NCBI GenBank assembly: GCA_022496205.1
Contig: WTXD01000007.1
Location: 496,001-560,000 of the forward strand
Length of the DNA stretch: 64,000 bases
Origin: Gloeopeniophorella convolvens
Lineage: Eukaryota; Basidiomycota; Agaricomycetes; Russulales
Direction of reading: 5' to 3'
The stretch's first letter is position 1. Every line of letters begins with the position of its first letter. Under the pieces are notes generated by a model. That model did no database searches. It was not told the origin of the DNA and saw nothing but the letters and a program-made list of their open reading frames with translations. Shown here one piece after another: positions 53,885-64,000 of this stretch. A program made the translations under genes and the position numbers.

Positions 53885-55308
53885 ATGGCACCCAAGACTG
53901 CAGGCCCCCCATTCTCCAATTCAGACCTCTACAAGTTCCATCGACCAAAGTTACGCGTGCAGGACACTCCTCATCCGCTGAAGCGTGAATCCGAGCTGTG
54001 CGCATCCACGCGAGGTCCTGCTGGCGAAGTATGGTGCTTACCTGCTCCCCCCAGGTGCCTCCGGAACCTTTCCTCGTACCGCACGAAGCGCCCCGCGCCA
54101 CCATACCCGCGCTCGCATACCGCTGCGGTCCTTGTCGCATTGTTCGTAGGACGCGCAGGCGACCTTTACGTGCTTCTAAGCCGGTAATGCTTTCACACAC
54201 TGCGTCGATCCTGGGCCAACGTTGCAACGACAGACGTTCCGACACACTCCGCTCGTACGCTGGCGACACGGCGCTCCCGGGCGGCAAGGTAGATGACGAA
54301 GACAAGACGATCGAGGACACTGCGGTGCGTCCCTGTATATAGTGGATATGACGGTAACATGACAGAACTGTCGTTCCTTACTGTCTATTGCCTTCAGCGG
54401 CGAGAAGCATTCGAGGAGGTGTTGGTTCCCTCGCACTTTGCGGTGGAGCCCTCACTGACGTCGCGTGTGCAGATCGGCCTCCCGCAGGACAAGACAAAGT
54501 TGCCATTACTATGCATCCTTGATCCCTTCCTCGCCGGAAACCAAGTACTCGTGACGCCGTATGCGCCGAATACCTTGCATATTCCCCGCACCGGACTCAC
54601 ATCACCCCGCAGCGTGGTTGTGCTCATCCTCGACAACACCCTCCAGGTACGCCCTCACGTGCGCGCGTACATGCAGCTACGTAACCCTGCCCACCCAGCC
54701 AGTTCTGAACACGCCCGAAGTCGATACGCTCTTCTCGCACCCGCTCGCGTCCTTCCTCTCCACGGCTTTCCCCGAGCGCGCCGCGCCGCGCGGGCCCTTC
54801 TCCGAGGCCGAGGCGCACGCAGAGACCGCCGCGGTCGAACTACGCTACTACACTTACACCGACCTCCCGTGGCCGTGGTCGTGGCTTGCGCACCCCGCGC
54901 AAGCGCAGGGCGCCGCGCGCTCGGTGCGCATGCACCGCTTCCTCACGGGCCGCGAGGCGGGCGGCATCAAGCCCATCTTCGGTCTCACCGCGTGCGCACA
55001 CACCGGCTCGTTCTGCCCGTTCCGCGTCCCACTTACGACCGCATCTCCTGCTCCGCAGCTCGATCCTCATACGCACCGCGGCAATCGCACACGGCCGCCC
55101 GCCAGAATTCCCCGTGCTGGCGCGCGGCGAGCCTGAGATCAACGAGCGCGTCGCGTGGGTGCTGCGCCACCCCGGGCATAGGCTGCAGGACGCCATGAAC
55201 GAAGAGCCAGGCTTCGACGCCGAGCGCGCCGCGCGTGTGTGGGACAAGTGGGAAGGCGGCCGGTGGAGCAGCGGCCGGCTCCGCCAGCGCGTGCGCGCGC
55301 GGCTGTGA
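53885..55308 (+). CDS. Nudix hydrolase, CoA-diphosphatase-like
   Basis: Nudix enzymes cut nucleoside diphosphate linkages, and this branch (Pcd1/NUDT7-like) acts on CoA and related thioesters, often in peroxisomes. ATG 53885 starts MAPKTAGPPFSNS. After the segment TAAVLVALFVGRAGDLYVLL an intron leads to RRSDTLRSYAGDTALPGGKV, the LR..G..ALPGG motif of the CoA-directed group. The Nudix box is completed over two more introns as RREAFEEIGLP, so the two metal-binding Glu are present. Downstream comes a family-specific region with PVLNTPEVDTLFSHPLASFL and a helical end. The stop is at 55306-55308. No PTS1 is seen (the end is Arg-Ala-Arg-Leu, only loosely like a tripeptide signal). Confidence 0.82.
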
Positions 55309-55608
55309 GCTGGATATCCATTAGAACTGCTTTTAATAATGCTGCGCTGCCTTTCCGCGGGGTCATTTTTTTTTCGCCATCTGGCGTGGAGACATGGTAT
55401 GATTGTGGGGAGACTATAATTTAGGCTAATATTTTTTTGCGCGCGGACTGCCATACAGTATATATCGTGAGACTACAGAGGGGGTCGGAGTCCATGCATG
55501 TGCTAAGAGTCCAATAAGAGTCCAATATCATAAGAGTTGCTGATTACTTATTAGGGTTGGTTGCCAAGGCGAGGTGAGGAGAGAAGGGCAGCCAGGGGCG
55601 CCAGATAA
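55309..55608. other. Convergent intergenic region, Nudix / 5-phosphatase
   Basis: A 300-bp AT-rich spacer with T8 and T7 runs and near-repeated AGAGTCCAATA (about 55506-55530). No gene. Confidence 0.4.
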
Positions 55609-58600
55609 TCACAGAGCCAGCTGCTCGACGTAGAACGCGCGCGCGTTATCCAGCAGCTGCTGCTCGCGCACGGCCCACTGCGCGAGCACGTCGCCCTTGA
55701 CGCCCGCCCGCGCGTCGTGCTGGATCGACTTGACGCGCACGCGGAACGCGGCCGAGATCGGGCGGTGGTCCGAGATGTCCGGCTCGTAGCGGCGGTAGTG
55801 CAGCTGCTCGACGCGGCTCGGGTCGCGCGCGCGCCACAGCACGCGGTCGCACCACGCGGGGATGCGCCGCTTCTCGGACGTGTCGTACTCGGTGCTGTGC
55901 AGGTCGTACTTGTACGTCGGCGGGAACGTGATCGCGCCCTCGGCGAACGAGCGCAGGCGCACGTTCGCCTTCATTTCCTTCGTGAGCTGGTCGTGGACGA
56001 GCATGCCGTGGTATGTGTCCTGTCGCACGGAGGTGACTACTGCGTCGCGGCGCTGGTCGATGCGGTAGTTCAGGTCGCCGCTCATCTGCGGACGGATGAG
56101 ATGGGCGTGCCGTGAGGGGCTCTAGAGTCGAATCACGTACAAATACGATTTCGTGATCAAGGGCCATGGTTCCGTCACCCCCGCCAACAAAGGCGAGGGC
56201 CTCGTCAAGTGTTTCAGACTCGGGGAAAAGCCTCTCGTGCTCGATGATCGCCGCAGCATCTGCATTGCGGTCGCGGACTCGCCTGTGCCCAGCAGCAAGG
56301 TGGCAATTGAGGAAGCATAAGGATGTGTCGTCAATGACGAGCCTGATTGCGACAGCACCCTGCAATGCCGTGCGCGTTACAACTCGGTTGAACACTTGCC
56401 GGTGAGGAGACGATACGTACCTTGTTGCCAAACCTGCCGCCGACACCTCGCGATACGGTGTGCGCCGCGTAGTCCCGGATAGCCGTTTGCTCCTTGGTCT
56501 TGACCATAACGCAACTTAGCAGCCCGACGAGCTCCTTGGAGTACAGTAGCTTGTATCGCTCATTAGGAAGCGCGAACGTCACAGCGCCCACGAGCTTGTC
56601 GGCCCATCGTCGATGCTCCGAGTGCAGCGTCGTCGAGGCGCCCTCTAGCCCCTTTTTCTTCTTGAGGAACTTCGCGACGTTTGCTTTGTCGAGCGGCACA
56701 ACCTCTTGGAGGCCGAAGACGATGATGTCGGGCGGCGAGTCGGTGCTGTTCAACGCGTCGTAAAGGAAGGACGAGTTCTCCTTGGTCCCCGAGAGTTGCT
56801 CGGGTTTCGACGCGCCGATGTTCCATGAGACGAAGAGGATGTTGATGTCGCGGAAATGACTGAAAGTCTTCTCCAGCTTCAGAAGCTCAGCATCTACGGA
56901 CAAACACAGAAACATGTGAGTGAAATGAACCACAACATACATGCTAGGAGGTGGGCCTCACCCTGCCGGTCTGCTCCCAGGAGGCCGTCCCATGACTTGA
57001 TATGATCGTCACGGCCAATGCTATTCACACAGAGCCTACCGAGCTTCTCGATGCTATAAGGATCCACGAAGATCTTCTGCAGCGGCAGCACCGACTGCCC
57101 ATTCCAATGCGCGACCCAGTTGTTCGTCATCACCCACGGCCTTGACTCGATGCTGTACGTAGAGATCGTCCCATTGCGCCCGCCGACCCACAGCCGGTCG
57201 TCAACGCCTGCGAGGCATAGCACGTCCGAGTTCGAGATGCGCATCACCTCCTCGCACACGGGCACGCCCTCGCCTGTTGCCGCCGTCCAGATCGACACGA
57301 AGCCGCCCTCGTGGCCTAGGTAGACGTGTCCCGGATACGCGGGCAGCACAGTGCCCGACGTGACGGTACCGACGTGCTCCGTAGGCAGCACGGAGCGCGT
57401 CGCGGAACCTGGCGTGAGCACATCATAAATGCGCACAACCGGCCCGCGCGCGCCCGGCGCAGTCGTCTCGCGCGCAGAAGTCCACAGCCTGCCCGCGAGC
57501 ATCTCCGCGAACTCCTGGTGGTCCGAGATGCGTGAGCCGCGGACCTGGGCGGTCGCGAGCTGCAGTTCCGCGCCCTCAACCTCCGGCGACCAGATCGTCA
57601 CCTTGCCGTTGTCATCGAAAGAGAGCACCATGTCGCTGTAGCGCAGCATCCGCGTGATCGCGTACAAATGGGCTGACAATCTCGTGCCCGTGATTTGGCC
57701 AGTGGTCACGTCCAGCTCGAACATATGCCCGTCTTTTGTGCCGATCCAGACGAAACGGCCCTTATTCGTGGCCTCTTTTGCGGGGCGGAACTCTAGACTG
57801 GTGGCCTTGAGCTCTTTCAGCCCTACGTCTTTGCCGTCAAGTGATAGGATGGGCGTTTCAGACAGCTCCAAGTCGTAAACTTTGACATGATGCCCCGTGA
57901 CCGCGACGTAGACGTGTCCCGCAGCGCACACGATTGCCGAATGGGTCTGCGTCTGGATCTGGATGGAGTCGTATTTGTGGCACTTGAGGACGGGAGGCCG
58001 CCGCGACGAGCGACTGGTGTCCGGCATTGCATTCGCGAGCTTGCTCTTAGGATCCTCTTCCTCAGCGGACTCTTCTGATTCGTCATCGCTGATACTGGGG
58101 CGCACGGCAGGTAGCCTTTCACCGAGAGCGATGGTTCGCGTTGGAGGCGGTGGCATTTTCGAGATTGCAGAGACAAGCTTGTGGGCCCCAGCTCCTGCAT
58201 CGTTTGCGTGCGTTTTCAACGCAGTAGGCATCAGGGTTTCTCCCAGGTTATGTTCATCAGAGTCACCTGAGTCGTGGATAGATACCAATGGAGGGACTGT
58301 GTGTGGATGAGAGGGTGGTGCCGGAGGATGTGCTAAATGTTGATGGACGGGCGTGTGCACGGTATGAGCGTGGGCAGTGCGCGATGGAGGAGGTCGCGCT
58401 GAATATATCCGCGGAGGTGGTGGGGATGGGTGAGGATGTGCTGGAGGCGGCATTTGTGCTGATGCTTTACGACTCGGATGCGGAGAATGGGAAAGGGAGG
58501 GATCGGTCGTTGCGCGGCGTACAGGCAATGGTGGAGGCGTCAGTCCCGAAGAAGACTGAGAAACAGGTGATTGCGTGAGTGGCTCCTCTGTCAAGGTCGG

Positions 58601-59689
58601 TGCCTTGGAGGGGATAGGACGAGGAGGGATCCGCGGCGGTGGCACATTCCCATCGCTTTCGCTGGGGGCCCTGCTGGACGATGCACTAGACAGAGTTGTC
58701 TCAGAACCGTCGAGCGAAGACTGTGAGTTGTGATGATGATTGTAAGGCACCGGCTTCCGCCGCGCCGAAAACGGGTCAAGAGCCAAAGCTTTCGCAGAAA
58801 TGGTCTCAGCATCAGAATCGGGGCCAGAGTGACCGCCATCTACGTCCGGGGGGAAGGAGAGACGGACGGCGCGGTGTGGCGGTGGAGGCTTCGTAGTGCG
58901 TCGCGGAGGTATGGATGGAGGGGTATCTAAATTCGATTCAAATGGCGACGCGTTGTTGGACGGCCTGATCGCGTGTGCCGGACGTCGGGGGGATGCAGGT
59001 AAAGGTGGGGGCGCAGCACTAGGAGTCCAGTAAGCCATCGACATCCTGGATGATTACGCGCCCCGCAACATGCGCATCCCGCCGCAGTGCCTCTTTTCCC
59101 CGGGCCCGGCGAGAAGTTGTGGTCCAACGTGGAAACGGACACAGCGCGTGATGGGGCAAGACAAAAGCGCTCACCTCGAGTTAATCGATGGACCATGGTC
59201 CTTGCCGCCAAGCACGGCTTCCGGTTCCGCGACATTGTTTTGGTCCAAGCGAAATTCTGGTACGGGAGGCGGTGGCCGTGCGGTAAGACGCTGCTTGAGC
59301 GAGGAGAAAGGGCTCTGAGTCTCGGGTGCATACCCCAGCTCTGATGTGGGGTGAAGCAGAGGTGACACCGATGGAGACGGCGACCCAAGCTGTGGCTTGG
59401 ACCCGCGGGATGGTGGCGGCGGCGGCGGAGGCCGCTTGCGCTGGGAACCCTGTTCCGAGGCTGTCGGCTTGAGAAGGTGGGGGGACGGAGACTCGGACTG
59501 ATCGCCGGGGTGCGTGGGTGAGGCTCGACGGCTTGACGGCTGCCTTGGGCTGAAGGCACCGCCGCCGTTGCCTGAACGCAAAGATCCACTCGGGCTCGGA
59601 GAGGGCGCCTGGGCCTTCTGCTCAAACAGGCTCCTCAGGTCTTTCACGGCCGGCGTGCCGCTAGCCTCGATGTCTTGGGAAGCTGGCAT
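55609..59689 (-). CDS. Inositol polyphosphate 5-phosphatase with N-terminal beta-propeller
   Basis: The catalytic part removes the 5-phosphate from phosphoinositides or soluble inositol phosphates. Met at 59689 starts a long Pro/Ser-rich region over two exons (join at NSR/MSMAYW, about 59167-59046), with proline runs suited to SH3 binding. From about 57990 to 57010 a WD40-like propeller is visible (for example GRFVWIGTKDGHMFELDVTT, GHVYLGHEGGFVSIW and DRLWVGGRNGTISTYS). The phosphatase follows: FVSWNIGASKP, IIVFGLQEVVPLD, RGVGGRFGNKGAVA, FLNCHLAAGH, GDLNYRID, RRIPAWCDRVLW and PDISDHRPISAAF. Every catalytic motif is present. The protein ends soon after the domain (YVEQLAL). The layout matches fungal and plant WD40-type 5-phosphatases. 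Confidence 0.9.
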
Positions 59690-60008
59690 CGCAGAGGAGA
59701 AAAGATGACGACCAGCGACGAATTAGACGAAAATGAATAGAGAAACGAGGATGGCGTAGTGGATAAAGGGAAAGAGAGAGAGAAGAGGACGAGCAGTGCG
59801 GAACAGCCAGCCGGTCAGTCCGATGAGGCCACTGCTATACTTAGTAACCCTGCTAGCTACTGGGATCGAGATTCGAGATCCGCGCAATTCCACGACACAC
59901 AAGGACACACACCCACTGTGCCGCTCCAATGTACAAAACGCGTCTGCTGCGATTATCCTGGAAGCTAATGGTAACAATGCGGATGTGGATGCATGGTGGA
60001 TATGCGCT
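59690..60008. other. Intergenic, 5-phosphatase promoter
   Basis: A 319-bp spacer between two genes on the reverse strand. Nothing specific recognised. Confidence 0.4.
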
Positions 60009-62554
60009 CTACAATTTCTTGCGCTTGGGTGTCCCGCCACCCTGCACCTTCAACCTCTTGCTCGTCCTCAAGCCGGCGCCAGGACTAAGCGCGTCGTCTG
60101 TAGGCGCTGCTTCATTGGGTCCTCTGCCTCCTCCGAGCCCAACACCGCCGTCCGACACTGCAACGGCATTCTTAGGCCCTCGCTTTGCCCTTGTTGGAGA
60201 TGCCGGCATTGGTGGCGGCGCACCCAGCCCGATCGATTCGCCCGCCGCCTGCTTCTTCGCCGTATCCGCAACGGAGGTGCTCGCCGCGCGCGGCGCCGTT
60301 GTAATTGACCTCGTTGGAGATGTAGGGTGCGCGAGACCCTTGCCATAACTCTTGCCGACGGTCGTGAACTGGTTGAGAAACGGCGACGCGCCATCGCTAC
60401 TGTCAGCACCTCCTGCGCTGAAGCTCTTGTTGAAGCTAGAGACGCGTTCGAACGTCCTCGGCGTGCGTGCACGTTCAGCTACGCCATCGGATTCAGAGCC
60501 TACTACGTCGGTGCTAGTCGGCTCCGGCTCCCTTGTGGTGCGTGCTAACAGGGACCGGTAGCCTGCCTGGACAATGCCGAAGAACCTGGAGAACTCTCTG
60601 GTAAGCGAATTGATTGGGCTGAGCACAAGTCACGAACCTGACATCCTTGGTATAGACGCGCAAAAGCACCTCCGCGAAGCTAGCCGGCATGAGGAGAGAC
60701 AGGTCTCCCCGCCGCGCATGGAAGCATTCTATATGTGCCATCTCAGAAAACCTCAGAGTACGTGACAGAAGAGGAGACATACGGTCGGGGCGGTTCTTCG
60801 GATAGAACTTGATGAAATCCAGGGGGCTCTTGTCTCTCATCCCGTAGTGCATGGTGGAGAAAGTCACGATCACTTTATCAGGAGTCAAGTCCTGGATATC
60901 CTCGAGTGTGATCACATCGTCTCCGTCATCAACCTCAGGGTCTGACTGGGAAGCTGACTGTCCAATGCGTGCAGAGCATGCTCGCTTTGCCTCAGCGACG
61001 ATACCTTCCTCTGTGATACTCTCCTGCAGCAGCTGTCTGTGCTCGTAGTCGAAAACCTTGTAATCAACGCAACGGTAAAGGTCGCGGTTCTCCAACCGTT
61101 CGAGGATTCTCTGTGATTCTGCGAGCTCCTACACCAACGTGTTAGAGTTAACCAGGCTAGAGACAATATGCGTCACCAACAGGAGCCTCAGAACGCTGAA
61201 TTTCCAACCAGATCTCATCGGTAAGCACGAGATATCTATCGGGGTTGTCGATCTGCCCGGCAATCTTCAAGTATGGCTCTGCAGCAAGCATCGCGTCAAC
61301 CAACATGTTCTCTATCGCCTTAGCTGCTCCAGCCTCATCAGTCCCGTAAAATGCAGGCGGATGCAAAGAGACGAACCAGTCTTATGATTATAGATGCGCT
61401 TGTGCAAGCTGAAGCGAGTGTAACAGAGTTCGTATATTTGGTTTGCATCTTTGATGTCAAAGCAAATCTGATTCTCGACGACTCTTGCTGAGCCAATGAG
61501 CCTAGGGAAGGACATGAGATGACGACAGCAACATACAACAGTGAGGGCACTCTACCGGGTTAGGGACAGGTTCTGGTTATCGCCAATTCCCCGTGTATCC
61601 CGTGCGATGTAATCAAACCTGGTTGGTGATTGCATAAGTCATAAAGTCGTAAGGAGATGTGGCGTGAACTGACTTGTCGACATCAATGCCGTTCCTCTTG
61701 TTGGCAACAATCTCGAACAAAAAGGGCTTCTCATGTCTAGCATACTACTGTCAGGTGCGCAGGCGTGTACACGCCAAGCCATTGCGAACCTGCATCTGCT
61801 GTGATCACCAGCAATGAGTGCCTTGATGAATGTGACGTCTTCTGGTGGGACATTCAGGTTGTACTTCATCATCATATCGTCGAACATCATCTCTGACGCG
61901 ACTTCGTGTTGCCAGTCTTTGTCCTTTGGCAAGAAGCCCGCCTTTCTATTGCCAAGTCAAGGCAAACCCGCTGCACATGAGCTAGAACATGACTCACAGT
62001 GCACGAGGAATGTAAACACCATCCCATACGTGGCTCCAGGGGCCGTGTCCTAAGTCATGACAAAGCCCGGCCAGCTCCACGCATTTGACGTCGCGGTCGG
62101 TAATCCCCAACTCCGGCTGGGCGTCCTTGAGATGCACGGCCATCTGACGCGCCAGATACGCAGTTCCTACGCGTATGTGAAGCGCATAAATTGGAGAAGA
62201 GAAACAACAGCATACCTAAACTATGCTCGAAACGATTGTGTGATGCTCCAGGCCAGACATGGTACGAGGTACCGAGCTGTTTGATGTGCCGAAGGCGCTG
62301 AAAATGCCGCCTGCACAGGTAGAGAATGATAGATTAAGGCGTGAGGCCTGGGGTGTCGTGGAAGGGGAAACGTACGTATCCACAACATCCCATACATGCG
62401 GGCCCATTGTCACTGTCATGTCGTGTCAAAGATGCCGCATATAGTCAACCAACGCGCGCAACGCACCATATCCATGGATATTGTCACTGATGGACCTCAT
62501 ATTCGTGGGCTTCCTCGTCCGCTGGCGGGGTTCTGGGGAGGTACTCTCACCCAT
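60009..62554 (-). CDS. SAMHD1-like HD-domain dNTP triphosphohydrolase
   Basis: Enzymes of this family split dNTPs to nucleoside and triphosphate and so limit dNTP pools. Met at 62554 gives [15 protein letters not shown], then DNIHGY, joined by intron to [13 protein letters not shown] and [20 protein letters not shown], then [12 protein letters not shown] with the first His. The HD pair is in [18 protein letters not shown] (about 62040-62075). Later segments are [10 protein letters not shown], an [17 protein letters not shown] motif, [20 protein letters not shown], and the end of the catalytic domain with [16 protein letters not shown]. The C-terminal 190 or so residues are disordered Ser/Pro-rich with a basic end (PKRKKL), a likely nuclear localisation signal. 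There is no SAM domain. The metal-binding His, His, Asp are present. The distal Asp is in a segment I could not place exactly. Confidence 0.87.
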
Positions 62555-63040
62555 GCCTGCTTTTATATGTGCTCTCGAACGTGACTCCGCCTGCGGGCTG
62601 CAGCGTGGCCGATCAACTTCGAGGCGTGACAGGAACCTTCTAGGGTAGGTGACTTAGTGAACGTACCCTAGTTTAGAATGATGGTACGACTGCGACCTAC
62701 GCCCTGAGGCGAGATGGTCGTGGATGAAAGGTAGATCGCGCGGGGCGGAGGCGAACGCGTCGAGTATCTCGGAGTCACGGTCGCGTCGCTGAGATCCTAA
62801 CTCCGGCAAATGCCGGAACGCGTTCAAAGCAGCCGAGGGGCGGCTTCAGGTTTGTCACAGTGCTTTTCTTGCAAAACCTCACGACACTGCATTACAGAGC
62901 TCTGGCCGACTCAGCGACGAGGGATTAGAGTTGAAACGCGAGGGAAGGGGGGGTGTTGCGTCAAGGTGCGTCATTTGCGCGAGAACTTGCTTACAGATTC
63001 TCACCAACCACCAGCATTCTTGCAGCGTTCTCCCTGTCTT
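62555..63040. promoter_or_regulatory. Divergent intergenic region, dNTPase / mitochondrial protein
   Basis: 486 bases with both promoters. No RNA gene or repeat is seen. Confidence 0.4.
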
Positions 63041-64000
63041 ATGCTTCGTGGGCTGTCACGATGCACATTCGTCAAATTACAACCTCAATATGCGCCCGGG
63101 ACCATACGGCCTTATTCCCAAGCACTCCCTGTCCTCCAGCGCCGCGCGCCCACTCCCCGTCAGACGCTGATGCCTTCTGACGTTGTGCAATGGTCAAGGC
63201 TAGACCAGATCACCTCTTCCCTCAAACGCTCGCTGAAGGAAGGAAAAAATAAGAGCCCTCTTCGGAACTACCGAAAGCGCATCGAATCATTTCCTGCTGG
63301 GGGACGTGCTACACGATTCTCTGCATACGAACGCGGAATCAAAATCTTCCTCGAACACAAGCACTTCAGGGTCGCAGTCGAGCTCCACCGTCAGATGTTC
63401 GCGGAAGGGATATTCTGCTCCAGCTCACTTCGCGCTCAAATTTTGGTCTGCGAAAGTATTCTCTTATCTCCCGACGAGCAACGCGAGGAGTCCGCATCCC
63501 TGTTCGACAAGTTATCACATGTCCTTACTCTCCCCTCGTACAAAGAACGAGATCTTCGCGACCTGTTACAAGTCATGCAAAGTCACCCCTTGATCGACTC
63601 GCACTTTGTCAGCAGACTCGTCGATGAGTTCGTCGTTGCCAAGGGACCGGACCACGAGCTCACGCTACTGACGAACAAGAGACTTATCCTCTTCTACACC
63701 CAGGCTGAAATTATGAAGCTTGGACAAGACATCGTTCCCCCGAACGGTGACTCAAAAGACAAGACCCTCCGGTCCAAGAAGCCGAAGCCATACTCCAAAC
63801 TAATCAGAGAGCTCACACAACGAGGTTCCCTACCCCTTACGCGGCTAGACGCTATCCTTAAACAGATTGCGCAGCAGCAGGTTCCAGCCGACATCCCCCT
63901 ACTCAACGCAATGGTTCAACTAGCCGTGCGAAGACAAAAGTATCACCGCGCGTTCGCCCTGTACAAAACGATCTTAACGCACCCTGCACCTCACATGATG
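63041..64000 (+). CDS. Probable mitochondrial helical-repeat (PPR-like) protein, 5' part
   Basis: ATG 63041 opens a frame that stays open without introns to the window end (320 codons). The start MLRGLSRCTFVKLQPQYAPG is rich in Arg and Ser without acidic residues, like a mitochondrial presequence. A basic segment (KNKSPLRNYRKRIE) and helical pairs follow. One helical pair (NAMVQLAVRRQKYHRAFALY, at about 63905-63965) has the look of a PPR repeat. The family is not certain. Fungal PPR proteins act in mitochondrial RNA processing or translation. The 3' part is outside the window. The same region also opens two other frames with Met codons nearby, but they stop at about 63170-63180. Confidence 0.75.
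   Translation, partial: MLRGLSRCTFVKLQPQYAPGTIRPYSQALPVLQRRAPTPRQTLMPSDVVQWSRLDQITSSLKRSLKEGKNKSPLRNYRKRIESFPAGGRATRFSAYERGIKIFLEHKHFRVAVELHRQMFAEGIFCSSSLRAQILVCESILLSPDEQREESASLFDKLSHVLTLPSYKERDLRDLLQVMQSHPLIDSHFVSRLVDEFVVAKGPDHELTLLTNKRLILFYTQAEIMKLGQDIVPPNGDSKDKTLRSKKPKPYSKLIRELTQRGSLPLTRLDAILKQIAQQQVPADIPLLNAMVQLAVRRQKYHRAFALYKTILTHPAPHMM

Overview
This window is nuclear DNA from a filamentous basidiomycete, most likely an Agaricomycete and possibly a wood or litter decayer. Genes are dense on both strands and broken by many 45-70 nt introns. The proteins fit such a fungus: a secreted multicopper laccase, secreted S10 carboxypeptidases, a secreted-type epoxide hydrolase and a cytosolic GH85 glycosidase. 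I cannot name the species. Exon structures were worked out by eye from reading frames, splice signals and known protein motifs, so ends of long genes are firmer than every internal junction.

Layout. 1-1484 (+): 3' part of an unknown coiled-coil protein. 2236-3890 (-): epoxide hydrolase. 4647-8391 (+): RFC1, the large clamp-loader subunit. 9465-10132 (+): FKBP12-type prolyl isomerase. 10493-15271 (-): Yta7/ATAD2-type AAA-bromodomain protein. 16242-18474 (+): unknown acidic protein. 18694-21290 (-): GH85 endo-beta-N-acetylglucosaminidase with an apparent frameshift near its end. 21504-24982 (+): RNA14 (CstF77). 25446-27453 (-): Hrp1-like hnRNP. 28028-30435 and 32204-39824 (-): two related S10 serine carboxypeptidases. 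The second is split by a very young Ty1/copia retrotransposon (34135-39346). 40497-41405 (-): PLP-synthase glutaminase (Sno/PdxT).

41406-46573 is a 5.2 kb gene-poor island packed with transposon remains: two TIR elements flanked by TA, a solo LTR with a 5-bp target duplication, a TIR element with a 9-bp target duplication, a 39-nt poly-T tract, a tRNA-like remnant and a strong palindrome. It lies directly upstream of the laccase gene (46574-49104, +). After that come an unknown protein (49430-50906, -), an MFS transporter (51183-53463, -), a Nudix hydrolase (53885-55308, +), a propeller plus inositol-polyphosphate 5-phosphatase (55609-59689, -), a SAMHD1-like HD-domain dNTPase (60009-62554, -), and the 5' part of a probable mitochondrial helical-repeat protein (63041-64000, +).

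Themes. RFC1, the HD dNTPase and Yta7 act in replication, dNTP pools and chromatin. RNA14 and HRP1, both subunits of yeast cleavage factor I, are convergent neighbours. The most striking items are the recent copia insertion that restores cleanly to the host reading frame when one target copy is removed, the cluster of small non-autonomous transposons beside the laccase, and a palindromic pair of metal-response-element-like sites in the laccase upstream region.
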